The position numbers were made by a program, and so were the translations under genes. A model generated the notes under the pieces. The model saw nothing but the letters and a program-made list of their open reading frames with translations. It had not been told where the DNA came from and made no database searches. 64,000 bases of DNA from an uncultured Alphaproteobacteria bacterium (lineage in GTDB: Bacteria > Pseudomonadota > Alphaproteobacteria > Rhodobacterales > Rhodobacteraceae): contig CABZEG010000001.1 of the NCBI GenBank assembly GCA_902524655.1, forward strand, positions 18,316 to 82,315. Reading direction: 5' to 3'. Shown here piece by piece: positions 32,679 through 41,423 of this stretch (position 1 is the first letter of the stretch; each line of letters begins with the position of its first letter).

Positions 32679-33404
32679 TCAGCACTTTTTTAGATGTACG
32701 AAAATTTCCTGATTGCCTTTTTTTCCAGTGATATACGCTTTTCTGCACTTTACAAAATATAAACTACTCTTTTCCAAGGATTTAAGGAAATGACCAAGTA
32801 TTTTCTGAGTGTCTGTCTCCTTTTTTACTACACCATTTTTTGAAATATTCTGTTTTCCAACTTCGAATTGAGGTTTATATAGTAAAATAATATCCCCTTC
32901 TTTTCTTGCAACAGATTCTATATCTTTAATAATTTTTGTTAATGAAATAAAGGCAACATCTACAACAACTAGGTCAAAGGAATCTTTCAGTCTTGATGAA
33001 ATGTCTCTTATATCCGTTTGTTCTAATAAAGAAATCCGTGCTACATTTCTTAGATTTGAATGAAGCTGATCAGTTCCAACGTCAACTGACGTAATTTTTT
33101 CTGCTCCCTCATAAAGCAGAACTTGTGTAAAGCCACCCGTTGACGAGCCTACATCCAAGGCCGTTTTCCCCTCAACCTTCACCTCAAAACTTTTTAGAAC
33201 TTCAAACAATTTTTTTCCTGCTCGACTTACCCACTGCTGTTGTTCAACTATAGAAACACTTGACCCTGTTATAATTTCTTTTGCAGGTTTGTTACATATT
33301 TTTCCATTTAGTAAAACAGATCCTTCCTTTATCAGCTCCTGGGCCCTATTTCTTGATCCTGCCAGACCCAATTCCATAATATATTGATCTAATCTCATTT
33401 TCAT
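32679..33404 (-). CDS. tlyA: TlyA-family rRNA (cytidine-2'-O)-methyltransferase
   Basis: This 241-residue protein has an N-terminal S4 RNA-binding domain (MRLDQYIMELGLAGSRNRAQ) and an FtsJ-like SAM domain with ALDVGSSTGGFTQVLL as motif I, VVVDVAFISLTKII and LLYKPQFEVG (catalytic Lys region). The family, formerly called haemolysin A, methylates 16S/23S rRNA. It is convergent with aroC (3 bp between ends) and divergent from hemF. Confidence 0.9.
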   Translation of the reverse strand: MKMRLDQYIMELGLAGSRNRAQELIKEGSVLLNGKICNKPAKEIITGSSVSIVEQQQWVSRAGKKLFEVLKSFEVKVEGKTALDVGSSTGGFTQVLLYEGAEKITSVDVGTDQLHSNLRNVARISLLEQTDIRDISSRLKDSFDLVVVDVAFISLTKIIKDIESVARKEGDIILLYKPQFEVGKQNISKNGVVKKETDTQKILGHFLKSLEKSSLYFVKCRKAYITGKKGNQEIFVHLKKC

Positions 33405-33474
33405 TTATCTAAAAGTACTTCGTATGCTATCTTATTGATAGCATTGTCTTTTAAAGATTAGAAAAATTGGAAAT

Positions 33475-34368
33475 ATGATGATAGGTCAGCAACAAAAAGA
33501 TCAGGCAGAAAAATGGTTCAAAGATTTAAGAGATAAAATTTGCGAAGAGTTTGAAATATTAGAAGAAAACCACTTAAAATTGTCTTCCAAGAGTGATGTG
33601 GCTGCAAAAAAATTTGAGAGAAAGAGTACAATAAGAGAAACAGACGATAAAAAAGATGGTGGTGGCGGCGTCATGGCAACGCTTAAAGGTGGTCGAATAT
33701 TTGAGAAAGTAGGCGTAAATGTTTCTGCAGTATATGGAAACCTTGCACCAGAAGCACAAAAGAGTATTACAGCTAGGAAAGCTATCCCCGAGCTCAAAGA
33801 TGACCCCAGATTCTGGGCCTCAGGCATCAGCCTTGTAGCGCATATGAGAAATCCGCATACACCTGCCATACACCTTAATACAAGAATGTTTTGGACACCT
33901 CATGCGTGGTGGTTTGGAGGAGGAACCGACTTGAATCCGTCGATAGAAAATGACGACGACACAAATTTCTTTCATCAAATTCTGAAAAAGAAATGTGATA
34001 AGCATAATCAGAGTTACTACAAAAAGTTTAAGGAATGGGCTGATGAATATTTTTTTATACCACATAGAAAAGTTGCAAGAGGAGTCGGTGGAATATTTTT
34101 TGATGATCTCTGCACTGGTGACTGGGAAAAGGATTTTTCTTTCACCAGAGATGTTGGAGAAGCATTTATTGAAGCTTATATACCAATAGTAAAAAAGCAC
34201 TATCTGAAAGATTGGACGCCACAGGATAAGAAAATCCAAGAACAAAAGAGAGGTCTTTACGCTGAATTTAACTTAGTTTACGACAGAGGCACAAAGTTTG
34301 GCTTACAGACAGGACACAATATAGATGCAGTATTAATGAGCTTACCTCCAACAGCAGCGTGGGTTTAG
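33475..34368 (+). CDS. hemF: Oxygen-dependent coproporphyrinogen III oxidase
   Basis: It decarboxylates coproporphyrinogen III to protoporphyrinogen IX using O2, in the cytoplasm. The protein has 297 residues. HemF motifs are GGVMATLKGGRIFEKVGVNV, RNPHTPAIHLNTRMF, WWFGGGTDLNP and RGVGGIFFDDL, then AEFNLVYDRGTKFGLQTG. It indicates an aerobic lifestyle. Its 3' end overlaps the convergent cca gene by 4 bp. Confidence 0.97.
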   Translation: MMIGQQQKDQAEKWFKDLRDKICEEFEILEENHLKLSSKSDVAAKKFERKSTIRETDDKKDGGGGVMATLKGGRIFEKVGVNVSAVYGNLAPEAQKSITARKAIPELKDDPRFWASGISLVAHMRNPHTPAIHLNTRMFWTPHAWWFGGGTDLNPSIENDDDTNFFHQILKKKCDKHNQSYYKKFKEWADEYFFIPHRKVARGVGGIFFDDLCTGDWEKDFSFTRDVGEAFIEAYIPIVKKHYLKDWTPQDKKIQEQKRGLYAEFNLVYDRGTKFGLQTGHNIDAVLMSLPPTAAWV

Positions 34369-35525
34369 CTAAGCAAACTTAGCAACTTTTCCTTAGATGC
34401 TTTGAACCCAGAACCTATCCAAAATGTTTCCATTAGATTTATTTTTTCTTTAGTGGTGTTTAAGTTTTTTGTAAAAGGATGAACATCTGAGAACTTTATC
34501 GGAAAAATTTTTCTAGATGCTTTCCTTATTTTCTCTATATCTTTGGCTGTTATAATAAATCCTTCTTTAACTGCTTTTATTATTAGCAAATCTATGCTGG
34601 CTTTTTCACCCAATTTGTACCCTAAATAATCAGGATTATGGTCCAGACCCAATAGATTATTTAATTGATTGAAATATTTTTTCTCTTTTTTTATCATAAG
34701 GGGGATCGAGGTCTTCATCTTGAGAGCTAATAATCTCCTTACCAAAGATGGTGTCAAATTAAACCTATTCTCCAATTTTTCTAATTTATGGAGTGCGGAT
34801 TGAGAGTAAATTCCGAACAATTTTTTATAAAGATCCACTTTATTCATGAGCTTCAAAGCAAAATATGGAGACCTAGCGAGAAGTATTTTTCTAATCTCTG
34901 AAGCCACCCTTTCATAACTTAAGTCACTTATTCCATTTATATGCTTTTTGATAATCGGTAACTTGTTTGAAGCGACATTTTCATCTTTTAAATCTAAGAC
35001 TGCAACAAACCGAAAAAATCTTAATATCCTTAAATAATCTTCTTTTATTCTAAACTCAGGATCACCTATAAAGTCTAACTTTATTTTATTTAAATCTTCT
35101 AAATTTCCTAATGGATCGATTATTTGCCCACTATAGGAACAATAAATAGCGTTAATAGTAAAGTCACGTCGTTTTGCATCCTCTTCAATATTTTCAACAA
35201 ACTCAATATCAGCCGCCCTACCGAAAGTTCGGATGTCTTTCCTAAAAGATGTTATTTCGAAATTTCTTTTTTTATTTCTTACTGTCAAGCAACCGTACTT
35301 TAGTGCTCTATCATCAAACCTTATTTGGTTTAGATCAAAAATTTGTTTTAGTTGCTCAACGCTTAAAGAAGTGGTTAGGTCAATATCTTTAAATTTTTTA
35401 TACCCGATTAATAAATCCCTAACTGCTCCTCCAACAATATAACATTCCTTTCCTGATGAACTAAGTAGACGCATAAGTTCCTTTAGCTCTGAACCGAAAA
35501 CCTTTTCTACATTCACTTTTTTCAT
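34365..35525 (-). CDS. cca: CCA tRNA nucleotidyltransferase / poly(A) polymerase family
   Basis: This 386-residue class II nucleotidyltransferase has YIVGGAVRDLLIG and DIDLTTS (metal-binding Asp pair), RRDFTINAIYCS, DPLGNLEDLNKIKLDFIGDP and EDYLRILRFFRF (neck). Alphaproteobacterial members of this length normally add CCA to tRNA 3' ends; poly(A) polymerase is the alternative. It is the last gene of hslO-nudix-cca. The nearby tRNA-Lys has CCA encoded, so here the enzyme would mainly repair. Confidence 0.88.
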   Translation of the reverse strand: MKKVNVEKVFGSELKELMRLLSSSGKECYIVGGAVRDLLIGYKKFKDIDLTTSLSVEQLKQIFDLNQIRFDDRALKYGCLTVRNKKRNFEITSFRKDIRTFGRAADIEFVENIEEDAKRRDFTINAIYCSYSGQIIDPLGNLEDLNKIKLDFIGDPEFRIKEDYLRILRFFRFVAVLDLKDENVASNKLPIIKKHINGISDLSYERVASEIRKILLARSPYFALKLMNKVDLYKKLFGIYSQSALHKLEKLENRFNLTPSLVRRLLALKMKTSIPLMIKKEKKYFNQLNNLLGLDHNPDYLGYKLGEKASIDLLIIKAVKEGFIITAKDIEKIRKASRKIFPIKFSDVHPFTKNLNTTKEKINLMETFWIGSGFKASKEKLLSLLS

Positions 35526-35534
35526 ATTATATCT

Positions 35535-36170
35535 CTAACTTGAGAAAATTTTTGAAAAATTATAAAGAATTCTTGCTGTCGCACCCCAAATATAATACGG
35601 ACCATAAGGAACCGCTAAAAATGATCTTTTCTCTCCATTCCAAGTAAAAGAATGCTCCGAATACCTGTTATTATCCAATAAAAACTCAAGTGGCACTTTA
35701 AATACTTCAGACACCTCCTCTAAGCTATTTATTTGAATTTCATATCCACTTACAACTCCAATAAACGGAAATATCCTGAAACCAGTTATTGTTTCATGTG
35801 ATGGTAAAGAGCCGATTAGAAATACATTTAGCGAGCTTAAACCAATTTCTTCAAAAGCTTCTCGTATCGCTGTAACGTCAAGACTTTTATCTTTATCATC
35901 AAACTTACCTCCTGGAAAAGAAATTTGCCCCGAATGCTTTTTCATATTCATTGAACGGCGCGTCAGAATAACTTGCCACATAGAATTTTCATATTGTAAT
36001 GGAACCAGGACTGAAGCGGGGTGTAAATTTATATTTGTTCTGTTTTTCTTAAGATGTAGATCAAAGGTGGTATCCGCTTTTCTCGTAAAATCATTATGAT
36101 AGTCAGTAGGGTTGATAATACCTCTTATTTTTTCTATTACTTCTTCTTTTTTTGAAAAATCAACCTTCAT
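35535..36170 (-). CDS. Nudix hydrolase, CoA pyrophosphatase-like (NudL)
   Basis: This protein has 211 residues from the ATG at 36170, which overlaps the hslO stop by 11 bp (translational coupling). The Nudix box is GGKFDDKDKSLDVTAIREAF followed by EEIGL. The preceding VILTRRSMNMKKHSGQISFP is the UPF0035/NudL signature, which suggests CoA or acyl-CoA pyrophosphatase. Cca follows after 9 bp. Confidence 0.85.
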   Translation of the reverse strand: MKVDFSKKEEVIEKIRGIINPTDYHNDFTRKADTTFDLHLKKNRTNINLHPASVLVPLQYENSMWQVILTRRSMNMKKHSGQISFPGGKFDDKDKSLDVTAIREAFEEIGLSSLNVFLIGSLPSHETITGFRIFPFIGVVSGYEIQINSLEEVSEVFKVPLEFLLDNNRYSEHSFTWNGEKRSFLAVPYGPYYIWGATARILYNFSKIFSS

Positions 36171-37053
36171 AGTAGTCAAGAATTTGTTTAAGTGAAAACT
36201 GAAATTTTCGTCCACAGAATTGGCAGTTTGCAGAAATTTTTTCCTTCTTATCATACATATCTTCTAGCTGCTCTTTTGGATATTTAGATAAAGTGTAGAG
36301 TAGTGTTTTTCGTTTACAAGAGCATCCAAATTTTATCTTTGTCTCTTTAAATACTGTTAATGCGTTGTGTTGGAAAATATTATCCAAGAATTGATATTGA
36401 TTAAATTCTGCATTCATTGAATTTCTTATTTGTTCAGTTATTCTTTCCTTTAAAATATCCCAACTTTTGTCATCAATATATTTGTTATCATGCTCATCTG
36501 GCAGCGCTTGCAACATAAACCCAGAGGCAATCCAATTTCTTCCACTTTTTGCACTGTGCTTCTTTGTAATATTCAAGTCAAAGAATGTTTTAATTTGTTC
36601 TGACTGAAAAAAATAATTTTCGGCTGATCTACTAAGACTGCCTTCAATAATTGGGGTTATGCCCTGATATGGCTCCATATTTTTCCCTTGATCAATAGTA
36701 ATTGCGAATAATCCTGTATCGAGATTTAAATGCGTAGCTTCTTTGTCATAATCTGCATATGCTCTTATATTTGCAGGCTTTCCCTGATCCTTCGGGGCAT
36801 AATAGTCTGTTGCCAACAACTTTATGCTTTCATTGCCTCTTATCTGTAATGAGAGTCTCCATCTTATTTTAATCATCTCTCCTATTAAAACAGTAAGTAG
36901 TAGTGCTTCGAATAGGAGTTTACAAACTTTATCAGGGAAACGATGATGTTTTATTGTATCTAAAGCTAACTTCTCTATCCGTGCAAATCGACCTCTTAGA
37001 TTTTTATCATCAATCTGGAATGGTAAAACTGAGTCTAAAAAATTGTTTTTCAT
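36160..37053 (-). CDS. hslO: Redox-activated chaperone Hsp33
   Basis: This 297-residue cytosolic holdase is activated by oxidation. The N-terminal Hsp33 fold includes GITPIIEGSLSRSAENYFFQ and IASGFMLQALPDEH. The C-terminal zinc switch keeps four cysteines as CSCKRK and CQFCGRKFQF, i.e. CxC and CxxC. First gene of a minus-strand operon, divergent from a Nudix gene. Confidence 0.93.
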   Translation of the reverse strand: MKNNFLDSVLPFQIDDKNLRGRFARIEKLALDTIKHHRFPDKVCKLLFEALLLTVLIGEMIKIRWRLSLQIRGNESIKLLATDYYAPKDQGKPANIRAYADYDKEATHLNLDTGLFAITIDQGKNMEPYQGITPIIEGSLSRSAENYFFQSEQIKTFFDLNITKKHSAKSGRNWIASGFMLQALPDEHDNKYIDDKSWDILKERITEQIRNSMNAEFNQYQFLDNIFQHNALTVFKETKIKFGCSCKRKTLLYTLSKYPKEQLEDMYDKKEKISANCQFCGRKFQFSLKQILDYYEG

Positions 37054-37130
37054 ATACTTCGTTTTTATTTAGTGGTTATTGATGTTTATTTAATATTAAA
37101 TGCGAAAACAACAACAATCGGTAGTGAGCG

Positions 37131-37568
37131 TTGAAGCTGTTTGGTGAAAGAGTTAATTATAAAATTAAGTACCAGAGAAGAGTTGGTGCCTATGGTATTA
37201 TTTTGCAAAAGAATGACTTAATTTTAACAGAGCAAATAACTAAAGAGAATGGTATAGAGCTTCAATTACCTGGAGGAGGCTTGAATGAGAATGAGTCCCT
37301 CATTCGTGCTCTTTATCGAGAGGTAATAGAGGAAACAGGTTGGGGCATTAAAGTTCTTAAAAAAGAAGGGATATTCCAACGTTTTACATACATGCCGGAA
37401 TATAAAATTTGGGCCCATAAAATATGCCATATTTACCGATGTGCCGCAACGATGAGAAAAACAGAACACCTTGAGAAAAATCATCGCTCTCTAATTATGA
37501 ATAAAAAAAAAGCTTTGGAAAAAGTTGTGGATACTGGGTTCAAATATTTTATTCAAAACTTTGGCTAA
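37131..37568 (+). CDS. Nudix hydrolase (DUF-type, substrate unknown)
   Basis: This 145-residue protein has the Nudix box GGGLNENESLIRALYREVIE followed by ETGW, all catalytic Glu present, and a leading strand RVGAYGIILQKNDLILTEQ. The TTG start is preceded by weak AGTGAG; no ATG is available near the domain start. The family includes MutT-like 8-oxo-dGTPases and ADP-sugar or Ap4A hydrolases; the sequence does not decide. Divergent from hslO. Its stop overlaps the convergent transglycosylase gene by 4 bp. Confidence 0.8.
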   Translation: MKLFGERVNYKIKYQRRVGAYGIILQKNDLILTEQITKENGIELQLPGGGLNENESLIRALYREVIEETGWGIKVLKKEGIFQRFTYMPEYKIWAHKICHIYRCAATMRKTEHLEKNHRSLIMNKKKALEKVVDTGFKYFIQNFG

Positions 37569-38764
37569 TTTATTAGGAGCTTTCTTAGGAGCTCTTTTGT
37601 TGGCCAACTGTCTGCTGAAAGTCCAAATTCTAATTGAACCGACCTAACAGCCTGTCTAGTCTTTGCACCTAATATTCCGTCTACTTTTCCAACATCATAC
37701 CCTTTAGATCTTAGAACGTTTTGTAATTTTATCATTGCTTCAATATCTAGAATATCAGATGGGTTGTTATGCTTATATTTTTTTGCTCCACCAAGTCTTT
37801 TAGCTAAGTGAGCAGCTGTAACGGTATAGATGAAGCTATCGTTCCATTTCAAATAAACTTCAAAATTTTTAAATGCTAGAAATGCTGGACCTTTCTTTCC
37901 CTGGGGCAATAGAAGCGTTGAATAAAGGTTTTCATCTATTTTCAATTTTTCTCCTCTTAATTTTAGGCCTAAGTTTTCCCAGTCTTTAAGAGCTCTTCCC
38001 CTTCCAAATCCCGCTAATTCCCAATAAAAGTCTTTCGGTAATATCACTTCCTCTAACCAAGCCTCCCCTTTTGCCCAACCCATATGGTTTATCAGATTGG
38101 CTGCTGTTAAAATGGCATCTTCAGGCGTTTCCTTTAAAGAAATCTGGCCGTCCTTGTTACCGTCAATACCAAATTCCAAGATATCCTGCGGTAACATCTG
38201 AACTTGCCCTATTTCTCCTGCCCAAGCTCCTGTTGTATCGTAATCAATATCGCCACGCTCAATCAATTGCATTGCTGCAATGAATTCAGGCTGAAAGAGC
38301 TCGGGTCTTCTACAATCAAATGCCAGGGAAGCTAAGGATTTTAGAGTATTAAAATTTCCTTGAACGGCTCCAAAATCAGTCTCCATAGCCCAAAAAGCCG
38401 TAATCACTTCTTTTGGCACTCCATATATAGCTAAGGCTTCATTAAAAACAGTTTGATATTTTTTGAATTGTTTTTTCCCGTTTACCAATCTGTAATCATT
38501 TATTGCTCTTTTGGAGAAATCAAGGAAGCTCAATTTGAAACTTCTTTGTTTTCTATCAAGTTTAATAATGGCTGGGTTAAATTTTGCTCGTCTAATGGTT
38601 TTTTTTACTACTTCAGTACTTATACCAATACCAGTTGCATACCTTTCTGTTTCTTTTAAAAAAACACTAAAATCCCCTCCACAATTAGTAAACGTGTTGC
38701 CAAATACAACTGGCGGCAAGCCAAATATCAGTAAAAAAACTAAAGTTTTAAGATTGGGTTTCAT
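37565..38764 (-). CDS. Lytic murein transglycosylase (MltB family) with peptidoglycan-binding domain
   Basis: This 399-residue protein has a signal peptide (residues 1-22), then an SLT_2/MltB catalytic domain with the catalytic Glu in TAFWAMETDFGAVQGNF (about residue 122), EIGQVQMLPQDILEFG and DAILTAANLINHMGW. A C-terminal PG_binding_1 domain (about 335-395, LRSKGYDVGKVDGILGAKTR) follows. It cleaves peptidoglycan, releasing 1,6-anhydro-muropeptides. No lipobox Cys is seen at the cleavage site, so it is probably periplasmic and soluble. It follows dapB after 8 bp. Confidence 0.9.
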   Translation of the reverse strand: MKPNLKTLVFLLIFGLPPVVFGNTFTNCGGDFSVFLKETERYATGIGISTEVVKKTIRRAKFNPAIIKLDRKQRSFKLSFLDFSKRAINDYRLVNGKKQFKKYQTVFNEALAIYGVPKEVITAFWAMETDFGAVQGNFNTLKSLASLAFDCRRPELFQPEFIAAMQLIERGDIDYDTTGAWAGEIGQVQMLPQDILEFGIDGNKDGQISLKETPEDAILTAANLINHMGWAKGEAWLEEVILPKDFYWELAGFGRGRALKDWENLGLKLRGEKLKIDENLYSTLLLPQGKKGPAFLAFKNFEVYLKWNDSFIYTVTAAHLAKRLGGAKKYKHNNPSDILDIEAMIKLQNVLRSKGYDVGKVDGILGAKTRQAVRSVQLEFGLSADSWPTKELLRKLLIN

Positions 38765-38772
38765 GTATTTAA

Positions 38773-39585
38773 CTACCTCAAGTTTAAAACATTTAACATG
38801 TCATATAGACCTGGATCCTTTTCTTTAGACCACAAGGCTGCTTTTATTGCTCCGTTTACAAAAATATCTCTGGAGAATGCTTCATGTTTGATAGATATTC
38901 GTTCCAAGTCAGATGTAAAAGAAACTTCGTGTTCACCAACTACGCCGCCACCCCTAAGGGAAGCAAAACCTATTGAGCCTTTTTCTCGACCATCTGATAT
39001 GCCATCACGTACTGCTACTCTCAATTCTGGCAGGTCTTTTCCTTTGCCTCTAGCTGCCGCTTCACCAAGCATTAAAGCAGTTCCAGAGGGTGCATCAACC
39101 TTATCTCTATGATGCATTTCCAAAATTTCTATATCAAAATCTAGGTCTAGAGAAGATGAAATCTTCTCGACTAAGCTGGTTAATACATTTATTCCTAGGC
39201 TCATATTTCCTGCCTTAACAATCACTACTCTCTCTGCATACTCGCTGATCTCATTTTCTTGTCCTCGGTCAAAGCCAGTTGTACCAATTACATGGGCAGT
39301 ATCGGTCTGTGCGCAAACCTTGACACACTCCAATGAGGTATCTGGGGTGCTAAAATCGATAACAGCTTCTGCACCCTCTAAAGCCAATTTTAAATCATCC
39401 GTTATCAAAATATTATTAGGTCTACCTAGAAGTTTTTCCCCACAATCTTGTCCTATCCAAGCGTGCCCTTTACGCTCCACAACAAAGTGTAGGTCTATTG
39501 TGGAAGATTCAGTAATTTTTTTTATTATTTTAGATCCCATTCGACCTGAAGCTCCTAAAACACTTACCTTGAAACGATTTTTCAT
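38773..39585 (-). CDS. dapB: 4-hydroxy-tetrahydrodipicolinate reductase
   Basis: This 270-residue enzyme reduces the product of DapA in the lysine/DAP pathway. The Rossmann motif is VSVLGASGRMGSKIIK, the substrate and catalytic region is EILEMHHRDKVDAPSGTALM, and the end is SREIFVNGAIKAALW-like. The ATG at 39585 follows GAGGAAAAAT, a good RBS; a TTG at 39600 is the alternative. With dapF at 24.6 kb it points to meso-DAP peptidoglycan, and the downstream partner is the transglycosylase. Confidence 0.95.
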   Translation of the reverse strand: MKNRFKVSVLGASGRMGSKIIKKITESSTIDLHFVVERKGHAWIGQDCGEKLLGRPNNILITDDLKLALEGAEAVIDFSTPDTSLECVKVCAQTDTAHVIGTTGFDRGQENEISEYAERVVIVKAGNMSLGINVLTSLVEKISSSLDLDFDIEILEMHHRDKVDAPSGTALMLGEAAARGKGKDLPELRVAVRDGISDGREKGSIGFASLRGGGVVGEHEVSFTSDLERISIKHEAFSRDIFVNGAIKAALWSKEKDPGLYDMLNVLNLR

Positions 39586-39670
39586 ATTTTTCCTCAACAA
39601 ATAATTGAATAATCTTCAATTTAATTTTAGTAGTTAGTATAGACCAATCGTTATACTGGATGAAGCTAAT

Positions 39671-40057
39671 ATGCAAAAAAGAAAAAATAAAAGTAGGTTT
39701 GGAGACGAGGCTTCACAAAGACAACTGAGGGTCTCCGAATTAATAAAAAGAAACATTGCGAAAATATTAATTGACTCTAACTTTTACGATCAAGATAGGA
39801 AGATTTATTCAGCATCTGTTACTGAGGTACGTTGCTCAGCAGATCTCAAAATAGCAACCGTATACGTTCTTCCCTTAGATGATATAGACGCTCAGGACCT
39901 AGCTGCTTTTCTTGGTAAAAATAAAAATGCCATCAGGCACGCTCTTGGGAAAGAGGTGTCTTTGAAATATTTACCAGATTTAAGGTTTAAAGAAGACACA
40001 CTTTTTGAACAAATAGAGAAAACTAACAAAATTTTTAGAGCTCTTGAAAAAGATTAG
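39671..40057 (+). CDS. rbfA: 30S ribosome-binding factor A
   Basis: This 128-residue KH-fold protein is needed for late 16S rRNA maturation and cold adaptation. Motifs are SQRQLRVSELIKRNIAKIL, VTEVRCSADLKIATVYVLPL and LKYLPDLRFKEDTLFEQ. It overlaps truB by 14 bp and starts the translation cluster rbfA-truB-rpsO-pnp, whose usual upstream partner infB is absent here; dapB is divergent instead. Confidence 0.95.
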   Translation: MQKRKNKSRFGDEASQRQLRVSELIKRNIAKILIDSNFYDQDRKIYSASVTEVRCSADLKIATVYVLPLDDIDAQDLAAFLGKNKNAIRHALGKEVSLKYLPDLRFKEDTLFEQIEKTNKIFRALEKD

Positions 40058-40958
40058 GAAGGCAGTGCACAAGAATATATTCAACGGATGGCTCTTAGTG
40101 AATAAACAGGCCGGCATGACATCTGCCGACGTCGTTAGAGTTTTAAAAAGAAAAATGAACCCAACAAAGATTGGTCATGCTGGAACTCTGGATCCTGACG
40201 CTACGGGATTGTTACCATTAGCATTAGGTGAAGCCACTAAGGCCATTCCATATCTTCTTAAATCAAAAAAAAAGTATGAAGCTACTTTTTTGTGTGGTGT
40301 TAAAACTGATACAGATGACGCTTCTGGAAAACCTCTCAAAGCCTCATTCTACGTTCCAAGAAAAAATGAAATATTGGATGCACTTAACTATTATTCAAAG
40401 GTCATCTTTCAAATTCCCCCTAAAGTCTCAGCCGTAAAAGTTGAGGGAAAAAGAGCTTACAAACGTTTTAAAGCCAACGAGAATTTCCAGCTTTCTGCAA
40501 GAAGTATAAACGTATATGAGCTTTCATTACAATCTTACGATGAAAATGGTAAAGCCATTGTTCACTTTGAATGTAGCAAGGGTGGGTATGTAAGATCCAT
40601 TGCAAGAGATATAGGTGATTTCATTGGGTGTTTCGGATACGTAAGAAACTTGAGTCGCCTAGAGTATGGTCCTTTTAAAGTTACAGAGGCATGTCATCTG
40701 TCCAAATTATTAGATCTTTCTAAAGAGAGTTTAGAGTCAAAATTAAAGGCCATCGAGATAGGCATCCCAAACCTAAAAATTTTTGAATGTCCTATGGATG
40801 ATTTAAAACATCTGGAAAATGGTCGACCAATAGAATGTCCAACGACCGTCAGTCTAATCGAGGGAGAAGAGCTCATCGCAAAATATAAAGGAAGGGTTAC
40901 AGCCATTCTTTTCAAGGATGGCTCATTTTTGAAAGTGAGAAGAAAACTTAACACTTAA
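40044..40958 (+). CDS. truB: tRNA pseudouridine-55 synthase
   Basis: This 304-residue enzyme makes the T-loop pseudouridine. NGWLLVNKQAGMTSADVVRV, then KIGHAGTLDPDATGLLPLAL with the catalytic Asp, QIPPKVSAVKVEGKRAYK and CSKGGYVRSIARDIG. A C-terminal PUA-like domain is present but short. Translationally coupled to rbfA. Confidence 0.95.
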   Translation: MKKIRKAVHKNIFNGWLLVNKQAGMTSADVVRVLKRKMNPTKIGHAGTLDPDATGLLPLALGEATKAIPYLLKSKKKYEATFLCGVKTDTDDASGKPLKASFYVPRKNEILDALNYYSKVIFQIPPKVSAVKVEGKRAYKRFKANENFQLSARSINVYELSLQSYDENGKAIVHFECSKGGYVRSIARDIGDFIGCFGYVRNLSRLEYGPFKVTEACHLSKLLDLSKESLESKLKAIEIGIPNLKIFECPMDDLKHLENGRPIECPTTVSLIEGEELIAKYKGRVTAILFKDGSFLKVRRKLNT

Positions 40959-41106
40959 TCATTACAAAGAAAAAAAGGAATATCAAAGGTAATTCGGTAT
41001 TATTTATTTTTTTCTTTATTTTTTTGTAAAATCACACTAATAACTATCCAAACAACTAATCCTAACTGGACGACATCCTGGTAGGATAGAAAAATGGAGA
41101 ATAACG

Positions 41107-41376
41107 ATGTCGATTACGCAAGAAGATAAAAAAACTTTAATTAAAGACTACGCAACAAAAAAGGGAGATACTGGCTCACCTGAAGTTCAGGTAGCTATAT
41201 TGACCAAGAGAATTGTCAATTTAACAGAGCATTTCAAAACTCATAAAAAAGATAATCATTCTAGAAGAGGCCTTTTGAAAATGGTTTCTTTAAGACGAAA
41301 ACTTTTGGACTATGTGCGAGAGAAAGACGAGAATCGCTACAAGGAACTAATTAAAAGACTGGAAATTAGAAGATAA
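41107..41376 (+). CDS. rpsO: 30S ribosomal protein S15
   Basis: This 89-residue, normal-length S15 includes [40 protein letters not shown] and [15 protein letters not shown]. It binds 16S helices 20-22. The 148-bp leader contains a small hairpin (ATCCT-GGT-AGGAT, 41075-41087) close to GGAGA and the start, which could be part of S15 autoregulation (inference). Pnp follows after 47 bp, the classical rpsO-pnp order. Confidence 0.97.
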   Translation: MSITQEDKKTLIKDYATKKGDTGSPEVQVAILTKRIVNLTEHFKTHKKDNHSRRGLLKMVSLRRKLLDYVREKDENRYKELIKRLEIRR

Positions 41377-41423
41377 AATATTCCGTTTTTTGTCCGTAAA
41401 ATTTACCAAAACAAAGGCAAGAT

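Noticed and set aside
33820..34245. 141-residue minus-strand frame in hemF
   Set aside because: Antisense to the invariant HemF motifs; not supported by codon pattern or context.
41075..41087. Hairpin in the rpsO leader as a riboswitch-like element
   Set aside because: Five-bp stem only; may contribute to S15 autoregulation but is too small to annotate as a separate element.
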